Source of the DNA: Flavobacteriales bacterium
GTDB lineage: Bacteria > Bacteroidota > Bacteroidia > Flavobacteriales_E > Vicingaceae
NCBI GenBank assembly: GCA_018608405.1
Contig: JABAZP010000005.1
Coordinates: 62,001 to 126,000, forward strand
Reading direction: 5' to 3'
DNA length: 64,000 bases
Positions 61,333 through 64,000 of the stretch are shown here, one piece after another. The notes beneath the pieces were generated by a model. That model ran no database searches, was not told the DNA's origin, and was given only the letters and a program-made list of their open reading frames with translations. Within the stretch, counting starts at the first letter, position 1; the number at the start of each line of letters is the position of its first letter. Both the position numbers and the translations under genes were made by a program.

Positions 61333-62025
61333 TTAGTCTAAACTTCCTTTTTTGCTTTTTAGCGCAACGAACTCTTTTAGATAATAGGGTTCAAAATATG
61401 CTACATCTTCAATTTCGGAGCTAAGGAATTTTTTATATCCTTCCTTTCCTAAGTAACCCGCTGATGGCAAAAAGTCGCCTCTGAAAGCACGGTTTTGTCC
61501 TTTCAATAAGTTCTGGCATTTTTCGGCGCCATCTCCCACGAAAACAATAGAGTTATCTTCAAGTAGCTCTTCATAACTGCCAACTTCAATTACGTCTGCT
61601 GAAATTGACTTTAAGCGCCTCAGCTCAAAATCATAGATTGCAGAATAGACCTCCATTCTTCGTGCATCAATCATTGGACAAATTAAATCTGTTTCTGGAT
61701 TTTCTGATTGTTTCCAACCTAAGGCTAATGCATGTAATGTGTCAATACTAATTAGCGGAATATCGAGAGAGTAACAAAGACCCTTAGCAAAAGAAATACC
61801 AATGCGCAAACCAGTATATGAGCCTGGCCCTTTACTTATTATTATTCCAGATAAATCTTTCGCACTTAGGTTGCTGTCTGCTAAAAGCTGACTAGTGAAT
61901 TCGGCTAAATTTTCTGCATGGGAATAAGCACCTTTTTCCTCTTTCAACTGAATTAGCTGATCGTCTTTAAAAAGTGCAACTGAGCAGACTTTGGTAGCTG
62001 TTTCAATAGCTAGTAAGTAAGACAT
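61333..62025 (-). CDS. tsaB: tRNA threonylcarbamoyladenosine biosynthesis protein TsaB
   Basis: This 230-residue actin-like ATPase-fold protein forms the TsaBDE complex that puts threonylcarbamoyl on A37 of ANN-reading tRNAs. It begins SYLLAIETATKVCSVALF, followed by YSHAENLAEFTSQLL and the family block ISKGPGSYTGLRIGISFAKGLCYSLDIPLISIDTLHALA near residues 64-103, then CPMIDARRMEVYSAIYD. TsaB lacks the metal ligands of TsaD, as expected. It follows the efflux adaptor gene by 2 bases on the same strand, an order found in other Bacteroidota without a clear reason. Confidence 0.95.
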   Translation of the reverse strand: MSYLLAIETATKVCSVALFKDDQLIQLKEEKGAYSHAENLAEFTSQLLADSNLSAKDLSGIIISKGPGSYTGLRIGISFAKGLCYSLDIPLISIDTLHALALGWKQSENPETDLICPMIDARRMEVYSAIYDFELRRLKSISADVIEVGSYEELLEDNSIVFVGDGAEKCQNLLKGQNRAFRGDFLPSAGYLGKEGYKKFLSSEIEDVAYFEPYYLKEFVALKSKKGSLD

Positions 62026-62027
62026 AA

Positions 62028-63353
62028 TTATTTTTTACTTGCTGTGAAAAGGTCTTTTTTGTCGACAACGATGATACTTTGCCCATCTTTTAAGATTTTT
62101 GAAACAAGGGTATAAGGAGCAACAACTATTTCTTGTCCTTCTTCTAACCCATTTAAAATCTCTATGTACATGGTATTCTGAATTCCAGTTTCTACTTTCA
62201 CCATTTTTACTTGATCTCCGTCCCTAACAAATACCACTTCTACCTTTTCTTTTTCGTTATCCTCTTCGCCCTCTAACACGTCAGCTTCATTGCTTGTACT
62301 AAGTGTATCTGTTCTAATCGTAACGGCTTGAATAGGTGCGGTTATAACATTGTTAACCTGAGTTGTTCTTATATCAACTGTAGCCGACATTCCTGGACGA
62401 AATGGAGATGAGCTATCGGCTCTTTTTTTCAACAAATCCTCATAAGAGTACTGCAGCATCCGGATTTTTACATCAAAATTTGTAACCTGATCTGCACTCA
62501 TACCTGAAGTATTTGCAGAGTTTGCAATTTCTGTTACGATACCTTTAAATGTTTTATCCAAATAGGCGTCAACTTCAATTTCTGTTGTATCATTTATAGA
62601 TACTCGAACAATGTCATTTTCATTTACTTCAACCGCAACTTCCATAACGTTGAGGTCAGCTACCGTCATGATTTCGGTACCAGCCATTTGTGCTGTTCCA
62701 ACCACCCGTTCACCTTTTTCTTTATTCAACTTGGTAATTACTCCATCCATAGGAGAATAAATAGAAGTTCTTCCTAAGTTTTCTGTTGCTTCTTTTAATG
62801 TCGCTTCAGAACTTCTAACGTTAAACATCCCAGCTCTAACACTTTCTTTAGCAGCTTCTACATCTGCAGAAGCAACTTCATAGTTGGCTTTGGCTTGATC
62901 GAATTCTGCTTGAGAGATCACCTTACTCTCGTGTAATTGCTTACTTCGCTCAAAAGAGGCTTTAGAGTTTTGGAATTGCGACTCAGACTGAGCCAATCGT
63001 GCCTTTGAACCAGCTAGGTTGGCTTTAGTAGTGTTTAAAGCAGCTTCAGCTCGACTTAATGCCGACTCCACAAGGTCAGGATTAATTTTTAATAGTAAAT
63101 CACCCGCCTTAACACGATCTCCTTCTTGAACAGGCATTTCAATAATTTCACCTGAAACATCTGAACTAATTATAACCTCGGTTTCGGGCTGAATCTTTCC
63201 GCTGGCTGCAACGGTTTCGATAATTGTTCGTCGCTCCACCTTTTCAACAGCAACCTTTTTCCCTTTACCACCAGACTTACCTTTTATAACTCCTGCGACT
63301 ACAAGAATAACGACTATTATTCCTAGTGCTACTAACCACTTTTTTGAATTCAT
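62028..63353 (-). CDS. Periplasmic adaptor subunit of a tripartite efflux system (HlyD/MacA-type)
   Basis: This 441-residue membrane-fusion protein has an N-terminal membrane anchor (about 5-23). A lipoyl half-domain follows (AASGKIQPETEVIISSDVSGEIIEMPVQEGDRVKAGDLLLKI), then an alpha-helical hairpin coiled coil of about 110 residues (about 95-195, with alanine/serine/lysine heptads such as AEAALNTTKANLAGSKARLAQ). The second lipoyl half (LGRTSIYSPMDGVITKLN) and beta-barrel and membrane-proximal domains complete it. It bridges an inner-membrane pump and the TolC channel encoded upstream (63363). The permease gene is not in this window. Confidence 0.92.
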   Translation of the reverse strand: MNSKKWLVALGIIVVILVVAGVIKGKSGGKGKKVAVEKVERRTIIETVAASGKIQPETEVIISSDVSGEIIEMPVQEGDRVKAGDLLLKINPDLVESALSRAEAALNTTKANLAGSKARLAQSESQFQNSKASFERSKQLHESKVISQAEFDQAKANYEVASADVEAAKESVRAGMFNVRSSEATLKEATENLGRTSIYSPMDGVITKLNKEKGERVVGTAQMAGTEIMTVADLNVMEVAVEVNENDIVRVSINDTTEIEVDAYLDKTFKGIVTEIANSANTSGMSADQVTNFDVKIRMLQYSYEDLLKKRADSSSPFRPGMSATVDIRTTQVNNVITAPIQAVTIRTDTLSTSNEADVLEGEEDNEKEKVEVVFVRDGDQVKMVKVETGIQNTMYIEILNGLEEGQEIVVAPYTLVSKILKDGQSIIVVDKKDLFTASKK

Positions 63354-63362
63354 GCTATTGTT

Positions 63363-64000
63363 TTATTTAGAGAGTGAAATGCTTCCTCCTTGGTAAAAGT
63401 CTAAAACTTTTGTGCTAAAAATATAATTGTATTTAGCTTGTAATAATTCTGATTGAGAGTTAATTAATCGATTTTTTTCATTGTTAAAATCAAATGAATT
63501 GATAATACCGACATTGTACCTTTCTTGGGTATATGCAAAAGAAGTCTCCAACGCAGCGACAGACTTTTCTGCTGCTCTGTATCTTTTTAATGCAGAAGCA
63601 GCATCGTTATGGGCAGATTCGATGTTTTGTCTCAGCGTGAGCTTTGCTGATTCGTAATTTAAATCAGAAACCTGTTCTTGAATTATTGCACGTTTTACTC
63701 CAAGACGCGCACTGAAACGGTTAAATATTGGTATCGTTAAAGAGAATCGAATGGATTTATTTTCGTTATCAGAAAATTGCTCCGAGAAAGGCTTGTCCTT
63801 AAAAATAGGAGTAGCTGTTGTTGTAAATATGTCTTCTCCACTTCTTGTGAAGTCTGCAGTTTGAATTACTTGTGGATCTCTAAAGCTCACTACTTGTCTG
63901 TTTGCACCCGAGTAACCCGTTCCAATTGAACCAGAAACGCTAAGTGTTGGCAAATAACCACTTCTTGCAATTTGAGTGTTTTTGTGTGCAGAGTAAAGAC
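63363..64000 (-). CDS. TolC family outer membrane efflux protein, partial (C-terminal part, cut by window edge)
   Basis: The minus-strand frame stays open from the stop at 63363 to the right edge, about 212 residues. It has the TolC second repeat: ARSGYLPTLSVSGSIG near the edge, then IRFSLTIPIFNRFSARLGVKRAIIQEQVSDLNYESAKLTLRQNIESAHNDAA, and the helical pair AEKSVAALETSFAYTQERYNVGIINSFDFNNEKNRLINSQSELLQAKYNYIFSTKVLDFYQG. A TTG at 63953 lies inside this frame and is not the start. It forms the outer-membrane channel and exit duct for the adaptor downstream (9-base gap). The truncation is the window edge. Confidence 0.92.
   Translation of the reverse strand, partial: LYSAHKNTQIARSGYLPTLSVSGSIGTGYSGANRQVVSFRDPQVIQTADFTRSGEDIFTTTATPIFKDKPFSEQFSDNENKSIRFSLTIPIFNRFSARLGVKRAIIQEQVSDLNYESAKLTLRQNIESAHNDAASALKRYRAAEKSVAALETSFAYTQERYNVGIINSFDFNNEKNRLINSQSELLQAKYNYIFSTKVLDFYQGGSISLSK

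Overview
The window looks like chromosomal core sequence from a member of the Bacteroidota, probably order Flavobacteriales (a Crocinitomicaceae/Cryomorphaceae-like marine lineage is my guess from gene content, not proven). The evidence is low GC, many TAnnTTTG promoter boxes in place of TATAAT, three large secreted proteins ending in the gliding-motility-associated C-terminal domain (type B type IX secretion signal), DUF6089 barrels beside uppS-bamA, fused KorA plus KorB, a DUF2723 membrane protein, and the dihydroorotase-DUF4296 and DUF4271-hemD pairs typical of this phylum.

Layout. 1-6840 (minus): envelope block with CBS protein, a small POTRA barrel, nadK, two DUF6089 barrels, uppS, and bamA running off the left edge. 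6914-10931 (plus): pdxJ, an alpha/beta hydrolase, a dolichol-phosphate-mannose-synthase-like GT2, dihydroorotase and a DUF4296 lipoprotein. 10956-12752 (minus): lepA. 12937-16155: first giant type B secreted protein. 16241-21565: metF, then minus-strand mqnC, a second giant secreted protein and ribE. 21699-26654 (plus): pdxA and the yceD-rpmF-fabH-accB-accC lipid block, closed by a strong terminator. 26743-29609 (minus): korA-korB. 29737-32377 (plus): FadL channel plus SGNH lipoprotein. 32449-38394: gatC, plsC, trpS, recJ, GT39, rsmI. 38480-41917: GT2, GT4 and O-antigen ligase (surface polysaccharide). 41924-45936 (minus): S41 protease, yidD, rnpA, hemD, DUF4271. 45953-48330 (plus): acyl-CoA dehydrogenase, a sulfurtransferase remnant and a fatty acid hydroxylase. 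48331-49060: RNA region with tRNA-Leu, -Gly, -Gln and a damaged tRNA-Leu copy. 49061-56667 (plus): DUF2723 glycosyltransferase, a small exported protein, GNAT, gpmI, M20 peptidase, LEA-type lipoprotein. 56668-59703 (minus): third giant PKD-repeat secreted protein. 59844-64000: an exported unknown, a DUF922-like HExxH protein, tsaB, an efflux adaptor and the end of a TolC protein leaving the window.

How it fits together. PdxJ and PdxA are two steps of one vitamin B6 route. FabH, AccB, AccC and PlsC feed membrane lipid synthesis. UppS, BamA, the POTRA barrel, the GTs and the O-antigen ligase build the outer envelope. FadL plus the SGNH lipoprotein look like a surface lipid-uptake pair, with the acyl-CoA dehydrogenase available downstream. 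I see no CRISPR array, prophage, transposase, toxin-antitoxin or defence island. The most unusual material is the tRNA region near 48.4-48.6 kb, the modular family of three secreted proteins, and several promoter boxes that abut start codons. I did not find a convincing undescribed multi-gene system.
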